Positions 18,029 through 27,375 of a stretch of 64,000 bases of DNA are shown here, one piece after another. The notes beneath the pieces are model-generated. The model ran no database searches. It was not told where the DNA came from and saw only the letters and a list, made by a program, of their open reading frames with translations. Position 1 is the first letter of the stretch. The number at the start of each line of letters is the position of its first letter. The position numbers were made by a program, and so were the translations under genes. The stretch comes from Acidimicrobilacustris europaeus (GTDB lineage Bacteria; Actinomycetota; Acidimicrobiia; Acidimicrobiales; Acidimicrobilacustridaceae). Where the stretch lies: the NCBI GenBank assembly GCA_965194515.1, contig OZ239146.1, positions 558,001 to 622,000 of the forward strand. The letters are read 5' to 3'.

Positions 18029-21000
18029 TGCGTTTCCTGAAGTCTTTTGATTCGGGTCTGCAGGTTCATGCAACACCGACAGGCACGTCGTTGTCCTCAA
18101 CGCGCATGCGGCGCGCAGGCGCTAAGGCGATTCTTGGCTTTGCACTGCTGCCACTTGCTGCTGTCATTCTGGCTGGCTGTTTACCAACTTCGCCTGATTC
18201 GGTTTCCCCGACAACGACATCGCCGGCTGCGCCTTCCGCATCTTCGGGCGATTCGGCGTCGCTGCGTACTTTGGTCGTAAGCGGGGCAGCGCCAGGCTGT
18301 GGCTCGGAATGTTCGGGTCAAAACTTTTCCGGGGCAAATCTTTCCGGACAGGATCTGTCGGGTGTGAACTTTACGAACGCGAATCTGTCGAGTGCCAATC
18401 TGTCGAACACCAATCTTTCACTTGCCAATCTTGCGAACGCCAATCTTTCGAACGCGAATTTGACTGGCGCGAATCTGACTGGCGCGAATCTGACGGGTAC
18501 ACAGACCAGCGGTGTTACGTGGTCAAACGCAACATGTCCTGATGGGGCAGCGGCCAATACCGTCGGAACATGGCATCACGTTGTCGGGACGGTTGGTCCG
18601 GCTGGAATGAACGTCTTTGTCGACGGAGCGTTAATGAATTCCAATACAACCACTGTCGGTGAGGGATTCGCGTCGTATTTCCTGTTCGGTGGCTCGGCCG
18701 ATGGAAATGCTACGGGTAAGTCGGCTCGCATTGCCCACGCCGCGGTGTTTCCAACTCAGCTCACGCTTAGCCAGGTCAAGGCGTTGTATGGGGTTCGCGC
18801 TTCGACGACGGGACAATCGCGGTTGGTGAACTCTCTCAATCCGCTTTTCTATCTGCCGCTGGACAATGGAACTACCAATGCAGCAGGTGGAAGCTTGGGC
18901 AACGGCGTTCTCGGAAATAGCACCGGCGGATCAGCACAATCGTCAACGACGGTCGGCCCAACTCGTTCTGGGTCGTATTTGTTCACGAATTCAAGGGTCT
19001 CGTCATCCACCCCGTACACCCTCAGCAACACCTCGGCCTATTCCATGTCGTTCTGGTTCCAAGCGAATTCTGGGTACCAGGCTCTAACGCGAGTTTCGCC
19101 CTTGTCGGCTTCGCAGGGTTATTCAGGCCAAGGCACAGGTGTGCTCGAGTACACCCCTAGCGGCTTCATCGGGCTCTATCAACCAAATGCAGTTACTGGT
19201 GGATCTTCTTACCTCAGAACGAACACGACGTATGCGCCCGGATCTACCCCAAGTTGCGTAACGAATTTGGCGGCGTCGATGAATGGCACCTTTGTCGGCC
19301 CTGGTGCGGACTTGCAGAACGTCAATTTCGGATCGGCCAATCTTTCGAACCGGGATCTCAGCTGGGCAAACATTTCCGGCGCAAACCTTTCCGGAGCAAA
19401 TCTGACTGGTGTCATCGCCTCAAACGTGACGTCGTCGAGCACGACGCAGCTTCCCCTTGGCTGGTCGGTAAACAACGGGTTCCTCGTTGGCCCGGGGGCG
19501 AATCTCTCGAATGCTGACCTCACCGGAATGGACTTGTCGGGAGCCAATGTTTCGAATGCCAACTTCACCGCAGCCACCTTCAGCGGCACAACTCTTCGCT
19601 ACGCGAACGTCACCAACGCGAACTTCTCATCGACATCTCCAGCTGGGCTCATCACAGGTGGATTGATCGGAACTGCGGGCACACTCCCAACAGGATGGAC
19701 ACAGCAAGCGGGATGGTTCTTTGGTCAAAACGCCAATCTCACCGGAATGAAGCTGACAGGAACTGATCTCACAGGTCTCAATCTCTCAGGGGCAAACCTC
19801 ACGAACGCGCTTCTGACGAACGTGAACCTGACAAACGTCAATCTTTCAAATGCCAATTTGAAGAACACCAACCTTTCGGGTGTCAATCTCTCAGGGACAA
19901 CACTCACCGGTACAACGACGACAGGTATCACGGGCACATCTCTCACTTCGAACGCCCAAACCACTCTTCCCAGTGCGGATTGGAAAATTGTCGGAGGCGT
20001 CCTCATCGGCCCGGGTGCCAACTTAAAGAACGTCAATCTTTCGAGTCTCAATCTTTCAAATACGAAGCTCAACGGCGCAACGTTGACTGGCGCCAACATC
20101 TCAGGAACGAATTTCACTGGTGCCAATCTCACCAATGTCTTGAGCGGTTCGTTGCAGCCATCGCCGGCGCCGACGTTGCCCAGCGGTTGGACACTTGTGA
20201 GCGGTTATCTGGTCGGCCAAGGAGCCAATCTCACAAACCTTTCGGTGTCACCTCCTAGAACTACGGTCTCGGCGGCCGCCTTAAGCGCGAGTTCAACAAC
20301 CGTGAGGGTCGCGTCGGCATCGGCGTTCCCTCAGTCGGGGACGTTCTCGATCCAGATCGACGATGAGATCATGAACGTCACGGCAGGAGCCGGTTCGACG
20401 ACATGGACAGTTTCGAGAGGCAGTTCGGGAACAACTGCGGCCGCTCACATCATCGGCGCCTCTGTTGTTCGGACGACTGGCATCAACTTGTCAAACGCCG
20501 ATATGCGAGATGTGAATCTCGCTGGTGCGAATCTGGCGTATGCGAACTTGGGCGATGCGAACCTAAATGGAGCGAAGCTGACTAACGCAAATCTGACCGG
20601 TGCCAGGATGAATTCGGGTACGAGCTTGTACCAAACCGTCCTCGCGGGAGCCACGTTTCGTTCCGCCAACTTAAGTGGCGTGAACTTCAGCAATGTCATC
20701 CTCACCGCCACGGTGGGATCATCCACGGTCAACGGCGCCAACTTTGCCGGTGCGTCCGTGACGAGCGCTTACTTCGGTCCTGTGAGTTTGTCGACCTCAA
20801 ACATTACGGGCATTCGTTCCGGCAGTGTCAGTGGAACACCGGTTCTGCCAACTGGTTGGTTCGTGAGCCAGGGCTATTTGGTCGGTCCTTCGGCGAATCT
20901 CTCCGGACTCAACCTCACGGGAATGTCGTTCGCAGGAGTCACCGGGCTCAGCGGCGTCAACATGTCGAACTCAAACCTGACGAATGTGAACTTCTCAAAT

Positions 21001-24000
21001 GCGTCTCTTCTGGGATTCAATCTGAGCGGAGCCAACCTCACCGGAACGAACTTCACGAACGCCAATCTCAACGGAGTCATTTCAGGATCATTGACATCCA
21101 CGAGTGCGCCGACACTTCCGGCATCGTGGACGCTCACCAGCGGTTACTTGATTGGTCCGGGCGCAAATCTTTCGGGAGCGTCGTTGGCGAGTATCAACCT
21201 CTCCAACCGGGCTCTTAATACAACGAATTTCTCGAACGCTACATTGACCAACGCCAACTTCTCGGGCGCGATCTTGACGAGCGGTATTTTTACGAGCACC
21301 AATCTTTCAAACGCGAACCTGAGCACTGCGTGGCTGAAAGATGCGAATCTCACGTCGGCCAACCTCACGGGGGCAAATCTCACGAGCGTGAAGTTTCTCG
21401 GAGCCACGCTCACCTCGACGAACCTTTCGGGCGCCACATTGACGAGCGTTTCATCGGGAGCTGTGGTCGCAACCTCGGCACCCACGTTCCCTTCAGGATG
21501 GGGACTTGTCGCCGGAAACATTCTTGGTTCGACTGCTGATCTCACGAATGCAACGTTGACGAGCGCGAATCTCGGAACATACAACTTGTCGAGCGCAACG
21601 CTGACAGGTGTGAAGTCGGGTTCGTTGACGGGGAATCCCACACTGCCATCTTCTTTCCGCATGATTGGTGGCTACCTCGTTGGTCCAGGAGCGGACCTCA
21701 CCAACGCGAACCTCTCAAATCAAAACCTGTCGACGTTGAGCCTCAACGGAACGATTTTGAAGGGAGCGTCGCTCAGCGGCGCCAATCTGTCGGCGAACAC
21801 TCTCACTGGCGTCATAAGCGGATCCCTCACATCAACACCGACTCTTCCGACTGGCTATTCGGTCAAGGGCGGCTACATCGTGGGCCCCGGAGTGAACCTC
21901 ACGAATGCCAACTTCCCTCAGGTCGGTTTCAGCAAGACCGATTTCACCAACGTCAGTCTTCAAGGTGCGACCCTGACGGGCACCAATCTCTCGATGACGA
22001 TCATGGACGGCGTGAAATCCGGATCAGTGACCGGCTTTCCTGTGTTGCCTTCAGGCTGGACCGTTTCGAACGGTTATCTGATCGGCAAGAAGGCTGACCT
22101 CACCGACGCAAACATTTCCGGTGCTGATCTCACTGGGTTCGATCTGCAGCAAACGAAATTCAACAACGCTTCGGTGCGGGGTGTGAACTTCACCAACGCG
22201 AACCTCACCAGTGCGAACTTCACCGGAGCGAACCTCGGCCCGATATCGGTGACGACGACGTTGACCGGAGCGATCGACTCCTCTCAGGGCACTCTCACGG
22301 TGAATTCATCGAGTGGCTTCCCCAGTAAGGGAACGTTCATCATCTTGGTTGGCTCAGAGAAGATGACAGTGACAGCTGGAAACACAACGACGAGTTGGAC
22401 TGTCACGCGAGGTCAGTACGCGACGTCCTCTGCAGCGCAGTCATCGGGTGCGACTGTCACTCTTCAACAGGCCGGAGCCAATCTCACCGGCGCGACGATG
22501 ACGGCAACGAACTTGACGAACTCGACGCTCAACGGAGTCACTTCTTCGGGGATCACCGTTTCCGGCTCCAACCCGACGCTCCCGACCAGCTGGACATTGA
22601 TCGCGGGTGGATTCCTCGTCGGGCCGGGTTCAAATCTGTCTGGTAAGACCATGACCGGTCAGAATTTCAGCGGCGTGAACTTTTCCCAGGTAATTCTTGT
22701 CGGGGCCAACCTGTCGAATTCGAACATGTCGAATGCGAATCTCACGAATGCGTCCGTTACAAGTGCGGTCGTGGATGGAACAAATCTGAGTGGTGCGACC
22801 CTGACGGGTCTGGCCTCCGGGGGAGTCTCGGGAACACCGACTCTGTCCTCTGGCTACAAATTGCAGAATGGCTTCATCCTTGGGCAGAGCCTCGACCTTC
22901 GAGGAGCGATCCTTCAGAACCAGAACCTTGAGAATCTGAATCTCTCGAGCTCAAACCTGAGCGGCGCCAACTTGGCCGGCGCCACGGTCTCATCTTCGAC
23001 CACCCTCACCAGTACAAACCTCTCGAATGCGTCGCTTCAATCGGCGAACTTCAGCGGAGCAAATCTTTCAAGCGCAAATCTTTCTGGTACCAGTCTCTCG
23101 GGGACCAATCTCTCCTCGGCGACACTGGGATCATCGACAACCGTTTCGAATTCCACCTCGTTCGCAAACGCCAACCTCTTTGGCGCCTCGATCAATGGTC
23201 TCGGTCTGTCAACCGTTGGGTCCGGAAATCTCTCAGGCCTCATGAGCGGCTCGATTACCGGGACACCTTCACTTCCTTCGGGATGGTGGACGACTCCCAG
23301 CGGCGGCTACCTCGTGGGTTCGGGTGCGAACCTGCAGAATGCAAACCTTGAAGGAGTGACATTCTCATCACCGAATTTCTCGGGTGTCGACCTGCAAAAT
23401 GCAACGTTCTACGGGGCGATTCTCCCTAGTGCGAACTTCGCCAATGCCGACCTGTCGGGTGCCAACTTGCAAGGCGCCCAACTGAAGAATGCCGACCTCT
23501 CCTCGGCGACGGTCTCTGCAGTGGACATGAGTTATGCCGGTATTGCAGGGATCAAACTGCCGTCAACGGTAAAGCAGCTCAATACCATTGGCGCCAACTT
23601 CTGTACTGCGAATTACGTGTTCTCGTCCTCGACGGCGACGTGGTCGGGTACGGGTTCCGGTACCTGCACTTCCTGGAATGTTTCTGCACAGTTGCCTTCG
23701 AACTGGCAGATCTTTGACGGAGGAGCAAGCAACACCCGATCGTTCCTCGCTGGTCCCGGAGCAAGCCTCTACGGCGCTGATCTTTCCAACTGGAATATGA
23801 GCGGCGTTCAGCTTCAGAACGTTTCATCGGGGTTCCTCAAGGCCTGTCCTACGGCGCTTCCCACCGATTGGGTATGTCGAAGCGTAGGAACGAAGAGCGA
23901 CTTCGTCGCCAACGACGGCAGCAACAACAACTATTGGCTGCTTGGACCCAGCGTGGATCTGAGTTCACAAGACTTCACTCAGTTGACGAGTCCAACGCTG

Positions 24001-25752
24001 GCAAATGCGTACGTCGTGGGCGCAAACATGGCTGGTTCCGATTTCTCGACGGCCGATTTCACCGGCATCAATCTCGGTGACAATGTGGACCTGACGAACA
24101 CGAACCTCAACGGCACGTGGCTCAATGGCGCCTATATCCGCAACCTGTCGAGTACTACGGGCCTGCAGTTGGCGGGTGACTACAGCATCGTTTCCCGGCC
24201 GTCCGGACGCAGTAACGGGCCAGACAATGTGTTGGCGGGTCCGATGGTGAGCCTCTACGGGTTTGATCTGTCCGGGTGGGATTTCTCGGGCAAGAATCTC
24301 AATTGGGCGTTCATCGAGAACGCCAATTTGACCGGTACGAATTTTGCAAATGCCAACCTGAGGAACGCGCGTTTGGCGGGATCGACGTTTACCAACACCA
24401 ACCTGACGAACACCTCTATGGGCATGGCGAGTCAAGGCGGGTACTCACGCGCCGACCTGAATTGGGGATCGACGAATAACACCTCGTACACGGTCACCTC
24501 TCCATTCGATACAACGTGTCCTGAAGGACTTGTGCTTGGGGCGTTCACCTCAGGGAAGAACAACAACGCAGGCATCCAAGCGCTTGGGTTCAATTGTTAT
24601 CCCGTGACGGCTGACGGGAACACGAGTTACACGGGAGTTCAGACGCTCCACGTGAAGGATATGTATCAAAACGGACAGTGGTGGATGGGTTGCCAGAGCG
24701 ATGAATTGGCTATAGGTCTTCAGGCGTACGGCTCCGACAGATCCATCAAGAACATCGGACCTATCTGTGCCAAATTCCCCTCGGGAACCGGTGCTTACGC
24801 GCGAACCATGGTCCTTCAGAACTCAACCGAACTCTGGGACTCCACGCAAGGCAAGCACGGAAACAACTCGTATATTTGTCCAACCGGGCAGTGGCTCGTC
24901 GGCATTCAGGCCCAAACGAGCTCGGATCGCGTGCACAAAATCAATCAGGCAATCTGCCAAACATGGAACCTGCAAAACGCAACTGGTTTTGTTAGCGGCG
25001 GCGGGATTGTCGGACAGCCAAACCTTTCGTTCGGTTGGAAAGTGGTGAACGGGTTCCTTGTGGGGCCGGGCGTCAACCTGGCGAACAAGGATCTTTCGGG
25101 AGCGAATCTCTCGGGAGTGAACCTTGGCAATGCCAACCTTGATGGAACCAACTTGACCAATGCGAATTTGGACTATGTCCGTTCAAACGGAATTACTGGC
25201 AGCCCGACTCTGCCGAGTGGCTACGGAATTCGGCGTGGTCACTTGCTGGGCCCGAAGGTTTCTCTCCACGGTGCAGATCTCAACGACGAGGACCTTAGTA
25301 ATTGGTCTCTGTCGGGGGCATCGTTCGTGCATACGAATCTGTCGAGCGTGGATTTCTACAATGCAAACCTTTCGAATGCTTTCCTTGGGCATTATTCCAC
25401 GAACATGAACTACACCAACCTCTATGGAAGCAATTTGACCAGTGCGGATATGTCATACCGTTCGTACAATGTCGGCCAAAATCTTTCCGGTGCAAACGCC
25501 ACGAACGCGCTCTTCATCCGTACCGATCTCGACGGTGGTGAACAAAGCCGAAATGTAGGAGGTTCGTGGTATTTCAATAATACGAACTTCACGGGTGCCA
25601 CCATCGCGAATTCAGGGCTGACGGGGAATCTCTCCAACGTCACCTTCTCTGCCCTCCAGAGAGATTTGGGTAGAGACAATTGGAACTATGGAACTTGGCG
25701 TTTGTATCCGTCCGGGAAGTCCCTTGATTCATCCGGACGCATCGTCCCATAG
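18028..25752 (+). CDS. Giant pentapeptide-repeat lipoprotein
   Basis: 2574 residues from the ATG at 18028, which overlaps the stop of the previous gene (TGATG) and has a GGAGG 11 bases upstream. An in-frame ATG at 18106 would give a more compact lipoprotein signal. The signal contains RRAGAKAILGFALLPLAAVILAGC, with the lipobox LAGC. The body is built of A(N/D)LSxxNL pentapeptide repeats, expected to form a square beta-helix. They are grouped into about 18 modules separated by linkers of the type PTLPSGWxxxxGYLVGPGANL. Insertions are a LamG-like region (about residues 170-400), two copies of a module containing IDDEIMNVT/VGSEKMTVT and TWTVSRG (about 740-815 and 1405-1480), and a Cys-containing CPxGxxxG region (about 2155-2310). 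It is probably a cell-surface structural or adhesive protein. Confidence 0.9.
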   Translation: MRFLKSFDSGLQVHATPTGTSLSSTRMRRAGAKAILGFALLPLAAVILAGCLPTSPDSVSPTTTSPAAPSASSGDSASLRTLVVSGAAPGCGSECSGQNFSGANLSGQDLSGVNFTNANLSSANLSNTNLSLANLANANLSNANLTGANLTGANLTGTQTSGVTWSNATCPDGAAANTVGTWHHVVGTVGPAGMNVFVDGALMNSNTTTVGEGFASYFLFGGSADGNATGKSARIAHAAVFPTQLTLSQVKALYGVRASTTGQSRLVNSLNPLFYLPLDNGTTNAAGGSLGNGVLGNSTGGSAQSSTTVGPTRSGSYLFTNSRVSSSTPYTLSNTSAYSMSFWFQANSGYQALTRVSPLSASQGYSGQGTGVLEYTPSGFIGLYQPNAVTGGSSYLRTNTTYAPGSTPSCVTNLAASMNGTFVGPGADLQNVNFGSANLSNRDLSWANISGANLSGANLTGVIASNVTSSSTTQLPLGWSVNNGFLVGPGANLSNADLTGMDLSGANVSNANFTAATFSGTTLRYANVTNANFSSTSPAGLITGGLIGTAGTLPTGWTQQAGWFFGQNANLTGMKLTGTDLTGLNLSGANLTNALLTNVNLTNVNLSNANLKNTNLSGVNLSGTTLTGTTTTGITGTSLTSNAQTTLPSADWKIVGGVLIGPGANLKNVNLSSLNLSNTKLNGATLTGANISGTNFTGANLTNVLSGSLQPSPAPTLPSGWTLVSGYLVGQGANLTNLSVSPPRTTVSAAALSASSTTVRVASASAFPQSGTFSIQIDDEIMNVTAGAGSTTWTVSRGSSGTTAAAHIIGASVVRTTGINLSNADMRDVNLAGANLAYANLGDANLNGAKLTNANLTGARMNSGTSLYQTVLAGATFRSANLSGVNFSNVILTATVGSSTVNGANFAGASVTSAYFGPVSLSTSNITGIRSGSVSGTPVLPTGWFVSQGYLVGPSANLSGLNLTGMSFAGVTGLSGVNMSNSNLTNVNFSNASLLGFNLSGANLTGTNFTNANLNGVISGSLTSTSAPTLPASWTLTSGYLIGPGANLSGASLASINLSNRALNTTNFSNATLTNANFSGAILTSGIFTSTNLSNANLSTAWLKDANLTSANLTGANLTSVKFLGATLTSTNLSGATLTSVSSGAVVATSAPTFPSGWGLVAGNILGSTADLTNATLTSANLGTYNLSSATLTGVKSGSLTGNPTLPSSFRMIGGYLVGPGADLTNANLSNQNLSTLSLNGTILKGASLSGANLSANTLTGVISGSLTSTPTLPTGYSVKGGYIVGPGVNLTNANFPQVGFSKTDFTNVSLQGATLTGTNLSMTIMDGVKSGSVTGFPVLPSGWTVSNGYLIGKKADLTDANISGADLTGFDLQQTKFNNASVRGVNFTNANLTSANFTGANLGPISVTTTLTGAIDSSQGTLTVNSSSGFPSKGTFIILVGSEKMTVTAGNTTTSWTVTRGQYATSSAAQSSGATVTLQQAGANLTGATMTATNLTNSTLNGVTSSGITVSGSNPTLPTSWTLIAGGFLVGPGSNLSGKTMTGQNFSGVNFSQVILVGANLSNSNMSNANLTNASVTSAVVDGTNLSGATLTGLASGGVSGTPTLSSGYKLQNGFILGQSLDLRGAILQNQNLENLNLSSSNLSGANLAGATVSSSTTLTSTNLSNASLQSANFSGANLSSANLSGTSLSGTNLSSATLGSSTTVSNSTSFANANLFGASINGLGLSTVGSGNLSGLMSGSITGTPSLPSGWWTTPSGGYLVGSGANLQNANLEGVTFSSPNFSGVDLQNATFYGAILPSANFANADLSGANLQGAQLKNADLSSATVSAVDMSYAGIAGIKLPSTVKQLNTIGANFCTANYVFSSSTATWSGTGSGTCTSWNVSAQLPSNWQIFDGGASNTRSFLAGPGASLYGADLSNWNMSGVQLQNVSSGFLKACPTALPTDWVCRSVGTKSDFVANDGSNNNYWLLGPSVDLSSQDFTQLTSPTLANAYVVGANMAGSDFSTADFTGINLGDNVDLTNTNLNGTWLNGAYIRNLSSTTGLQLAGDYSIVSRPSGRSNGPDNVLAGPMVSLYGFDLSGWDFSGKNLNWAFIENANLTGTNFANANLRNARLAGSTFTNTNLTNTSMGMASQGGYSRADLNWGSTNNTSYTVTSPFDTTCPEGLVLGAFTSGKNNNAGIQALGFNCYPVTADGNTSYTGVQTLHVKDMYQNGQWWMGCQSDELAIGLQAYGSDRSIKNIGPICAKFPSGTGAYARTMVLQNSTELWDSTQGKHGNNSYICPTGQWLVGIQAQTSSDRVHKINQAICQTWNLQNATGFVSGGGIVGQPNLSFGWKVVNGFLVGPGVNLANKDLSGANLSGVNLGNANLDGTNLTNANLDYVRSNGITGSPTLPSGYGIRRGHLLGPKVSLHGADLNDEDLSNWSLSGASFVHTNLSSVDFYNANLSNAFLGHYSTNMNYTNLYGSNLTSADMSYRSYNVGQNLSGANATNALFIRTDLDGGEQSRNVGGSWYFNNTNFTGATIANSGLTGNLSNVTFSALQRDLGRDNWNYGTWRLYPSGKSLDSSGRIVP

Positions 25753-25798
25753 CCCGGTTAGTGAGAATCGTGACATGCCAAAACAAAGGGATTTTCTC

Positions 25799-27289
25799 AT
25801 GAATCAAGGAAGAACGATCAAGCGCCTAGGAGTCGTCGCGTGCGGCGTTCTTCTTGTTGTTGGTTCACTCCCTAGCGTCGCTGGCGCTTCGGGTACGCGG
25901 ATTGTTTATGGTCAGGCGACATCGATCAATGAACCCGTGACACTCGATCCCGGAACTGCGGGAAGTCTCGGTGCGCTTCTTGATAGTCCAACGCAACCGG
26001 TGGTGAATGCGGCAGGGGACCTGTTCATTACGAATTACGGCGATGGTACGAGCGGCGGGATCACGGTTGTTCCGGCAGCTTCAACGACATCGGTGTATGG
26101 CCAGTCGGTGACTCCGAATCAGCCAGTGGCGTTGAACCCCGGTGACCCGTCACTTGATTCGCTTCTCGATAATCCGTGGGGCGCTGTTGTCAGTGCTCAG
26201 GGCGATCTTTTCATCGCGAACTTTTCGTATCTCGGTCCGGGCAGTGTCGTGGTGATCCCTGGGTCTTCGACGACGTCGCTCTTCGGGCAGTCGGTTACTC
26301 CCAACCAACCGGTTGAGCTCAACCCGGGAACGTCAACCACGTTCGCTTCGCTGGTGAACGGCCCATCGGGAATCGCATTCGATCAAGCTGGCAACCTCTT
26401 CGTCGGAAATTTTTCGAATGGTTTGATCTTGGCGATTCCGAGTTCGGCGACGACCTCGCTCTATGGCCAGTCGGTCACGCCTAACGAACCGATTGCGTTA
26501 GATCCAGGAACCGCGGGGAGTCTTGCGAACCTCGTGACCCAGCCCGGCGCTCTTGCCATCGATGCCCACGGTGACCTTTATATAAGTGACTACATGGCGG
26601 GCAACCAGATCACGGTGATTCCTTCGCCGACGGCTTCAACAGTCTTTGGTCAGACTGTGACGCCCAATCAGCCCACCACCCTTGACCCGGGAACTCCGGG
26701 AACACTGAGTGGCCTCGTAGCTTCGCCATTTGGTTTGGCGTTTGATGCGTCTGGTGACTTGTTCATCACAAGCAGCGACGGCATTTCGAGTAACCAGATC
26801 ATCGTTCTACCGAGTGCGACTACAAGTTCAATCTTTGGAGAGTCCGTGACGCCTGAGGTCCCTGTGGTTCTTGATCCGGGGGCGGCTGGCAACCTCAGCG
26901 CCCTCCTTAATGAGCCCAACGGAATCGCCTTCGATCAAACCGGCGACCTTTTCGTTGCGAACTTCAACGGCAACACAGTGACCGTCATTCCTACCGAGAC
27001 TGTTCCCGACCCTCCAACCGACGTCGTTGCGGTTCCAAGCGATGGGCAAGCTCTGGTGTCGTGGAACGCACCGCTTGACACCGGCGGACCCGATATTTCG
27101 GGCTACACCGCAACCGCATTGCCTGGGGGAGCGTCGTGCACATCGACGACGACCTCTTGTGTGATTGTCGGTCTGACGACTGGTGAGACCTATTCCATCT
27201 CTGTCACTGCGACGAATGCGATCGGAACCTCTAAACGTTCGAAGGCCATTTCCGTGACCATTGAGCTAGCCCCTGCATTTACGGGCTGA
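25799..27289 (+). CDS. Exported six-repeat beta-propeller protein with FN3 domain
   Basis: 496 residues from the ATG at 25799, chosen because AAGGG lies 8 bases upstream. A signal peptide spans about residues 1-31 (LGVVACGVLLVVGSLPSVAGA). Six repeats of about 65 residues each start with (V/L/I)(Y/F)GQSVTPNQPVxLxPG and end with GDLFIxNxxxxxxTVIP, like an NHL-type propeller. An FN3 domain follows (PPTDVVAVPSDGQALVSWNA to SISVTATNAIG). The last residues are ELAPAFTG, the same PAFTG ending as the beta-helix protein at 6669-8258. It follows the pentapeptide gene after 46 bp on the same strand and is probably part of the same transcript. No enzymatic motif is evident; ligand binding or cell-surface display is inferred. 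Confidence 0.85.
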   Translation: MNQGRTIKRLGVVACGVLLVVGSLPSVAGASGTRIVYGQATSINEPVTLDPGTAGSLGALLDSPTQPVVNAAGDLFITNYGDGTSGGITVVPAASTTSVYGQSVTPNQPVALNPGDPSLDSLLDNPWGAVVSAQGDLFIANFSYLGPGSVVVIPGSSTTSLFGQSVTPNQPVELNPGTSTTFASLVNGPSGIAFDQAGNLFVGNFSNGLILAIPSSATTSLYGQSVTPNEPIALDPGTAGSLANLVTQPGALAIDAHGDLYISDYMAGNQITVIPSPTASTVFGQTVTPNQPTTLDPGTPGTLSGLVASPFGLAFDASGDLFITSSDGISSNQIIVLPSATTSSIFGESVTPEVPVVLDPGAAGNLSALLNEPNGIAFDQTGDLFVANFNGNTVTVIPTETVPDPPTDVVAVPSDGQALVSWNAPLDTGGPDISGYTATALPGGASCTSTTTSCVIVGLTTGETYSISVTATNAIGTSKRSKAISVTIELAPAFTG

Positions 27290-27375
27290 TTCGAGTTTGA
27301 ACGGCATCGTCGTTTAACCGGACCTCGGGTACGGTGCTCTCCAGTGTCGGTATGACACGGCAGTGGGGGACGAAA

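Noticed and set aside
27290..27375. A third copy of the tRNA-Val 3' end closing a larger island
   Set aside because: I looked at the sequence after 27289 and saw only TTCGAGTTTGAACGGC, which does not match the repeat beyond a few bases.
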